DNA of 13,719 nt, taken from contig DAOVLV010000012.1 of the NCBI GenBank assembly GCA_030631085.1, positions 1-13,719 on the forward strand, given 5' to 3'. The position numbers and the translations under genes are program-made. The number at the start of each line of letters is the position of its first letter. Positions within the stretch are counted from its first letter, which is position 1. This document shows positions 13,172 through 13,719 of the stretch, piece by piece. Source of the stretch: Planctomycetales bacterium. Lineage in GTDB: Bacteria > Planctomycetota > Phycisphaerae > SM23-33. The notes beneath the pieces were generated by a model. The model saw nothing but the letters and a program-made list of their open reading frames with translations, ran no database searches and was not told the DNA's origin.

Positions 13172-13642
13172 ATGACGGAAGAAGCGCCAGTCAACGATAA
13201 TGTCGAAACCCCTGCCGAACCGGTTACTACCGAAGCGCCTGCTGCCGGCGCGATCAAGACGTACATCTGGGGTACGGGACGACGAAAAAAAGCCGTCGCC
13301 CGCGTACGCATCCGCTCCGGCGAAGGTAAAATCCTCATCAATAAGCGTCCCATCGAAGAATACTTCAAGGCCGATCGCGACCGTCAAGCCGCCCAAAGCC
13401 CCCTGGCTACAGCCCAACTGGCGAACAAATACGACGTATGGGTCAATGTCAACGGTGGCGGACCCACCGGACAGGCAGACGCCGTTATGCTGGGACTTGC
13501 AAGGGCGCTGATAAAGGCTGCCCCGGAAGTTACCGAGTCCTTGCGGGAAAAGGGACTGCTGACGCGAGACGCCCGCATGAAAGAACGTAAAAAATACGGG
13601 CAGAAGGGCGCACGGAAACGCTTCCAGTTCTCAAAACGGTAA
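13172..13642 (+). CDS. rpsI: 30S ribosomal protein S9
   Basis: 156 residues. The S9 core starts at about residue 27 (IKTYIWGTGRRKKAVARVRI), with GEGKILINKRPIEEYF, VNVNGGGPTGQADAVMLGLARAL and the conserved C-terminal KKYGQKGARKRFQFSKR, whose final Lys-Arg reaches the P-site tRNA. The first 26 or so residues are an acidic, Pro/Ala/Glu-rich extension (EEAPVNDNVETPAEP and onward) not found in the usual 130-residue protein and probably disordered. AAAAGG about 9 bases before the ATG supports the start at the extension rather than later. It is the last gene of the L13-S9 operon and is closed by a terminator. Confidence 0.97.
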   Translation: MTEEAPVNDNVETPAEPVTTEAPAAGAIKTYIWGTGRRKKAVARVRIRSGEGKILINKRPIEEYFKADRDRQAAQSPLATAQLANKYDVWVNVNGGGPTGQADAVMLGLARALIKAAPEVTESLREKGLLTRDARMKERKKYGQKGARKRFQFSKR

Positions 13643-13666
13643 AATTACCGCAAGACGAATATCACG

Positions 13667-13700
13667 AAGCCCCGGCGTCCAAATACGTCGGGGTTTCTTT
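13667..13700 (+). terminator. Rho-independent terminator of rplM-rpsI
   Basis: CCCCGGCG (13670-13677) pairs with CGTCGGGG (13686-13693), eight pairs with one G-U, an 8-base loop, and TTTCTTT after it. AA before the stem can extend it into the T-run. It lies 25 bases after the rpsI stop. Confidence 0.85.
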
Positions 13701-13719
13701 ATGAAAATAGGTACTGGGC

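Overview
The window looks like a chromosomal segment of a Planctomycetota bacterium, probably class Phycisphaerae. This is an inference from the gene content: a PilMNO set joined to GspG/H/I/J/K-type pseudopilins, a secretin with a TPR-like C-terminal extension, and A-F-T-L-V-E prepilin leaders. No rRNA is present to settle it.

Positions 1 to about 10260, all on the minus strand, carry one long envelope-machine operon. Read in transcription order it holds: a leader with a cyclic-di-GMP class I (GEMM-I) riboswitch (about 10157-10265); a major pseudopilin (9431-9880); a GspI/PilV-like pseudopilin; a GspJ/PilW-like pseudopilin with a ten-aspartate run; a GspK/PilX-like protein with a repetitive, probably beta-helical ectodomain; a small unrecognised single-span membrane protein; a GspH/FimT-like pseudopilin; PilM; PilN; PilO; a GspC/PilP-like clamp protein; a secretin; and a TPR lipoprotein cut by the left edge. 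Most junctions overlap or are nearly so. Three larger gaps hold strong hairpins or palindromes (9350-9393, 5913-5931, 2514-2532) that may set the dose of each block. Together the products would form a pseudopilus or pilus fibre, an inner-membrane PilMNO platform, a periplasmic clamp and an outer-membrane pore. The assembly ATPase, polytopic platform protein (PilC/GspF) and prepilin peptidase are not in the window. The riboswitch suggests the whole machine answers to c-di-GMP.

Positions 9881-10549 are non-coding: the riboswitch leader plus a 181-bp repeat element (10367-10547) with 31-bp inverted arms around an array of nine GGG runs at exact 7-base spacing, a strong G-quadruplex pattern.

Positions 10550-12545 hold birA (biotin-protein ligase) and nadC (quinolinate phosphoribosyltransferase), both minus strand, with a near-perfect 35-bp inverted repeat between them that contains the nadC stop codon. 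A good sigma70-type promoter precedes nadC. Divergent from it on the plus strand are rplM (L13) and rpsI (S9), with their own promoter and a terminal rho-independent terminator.
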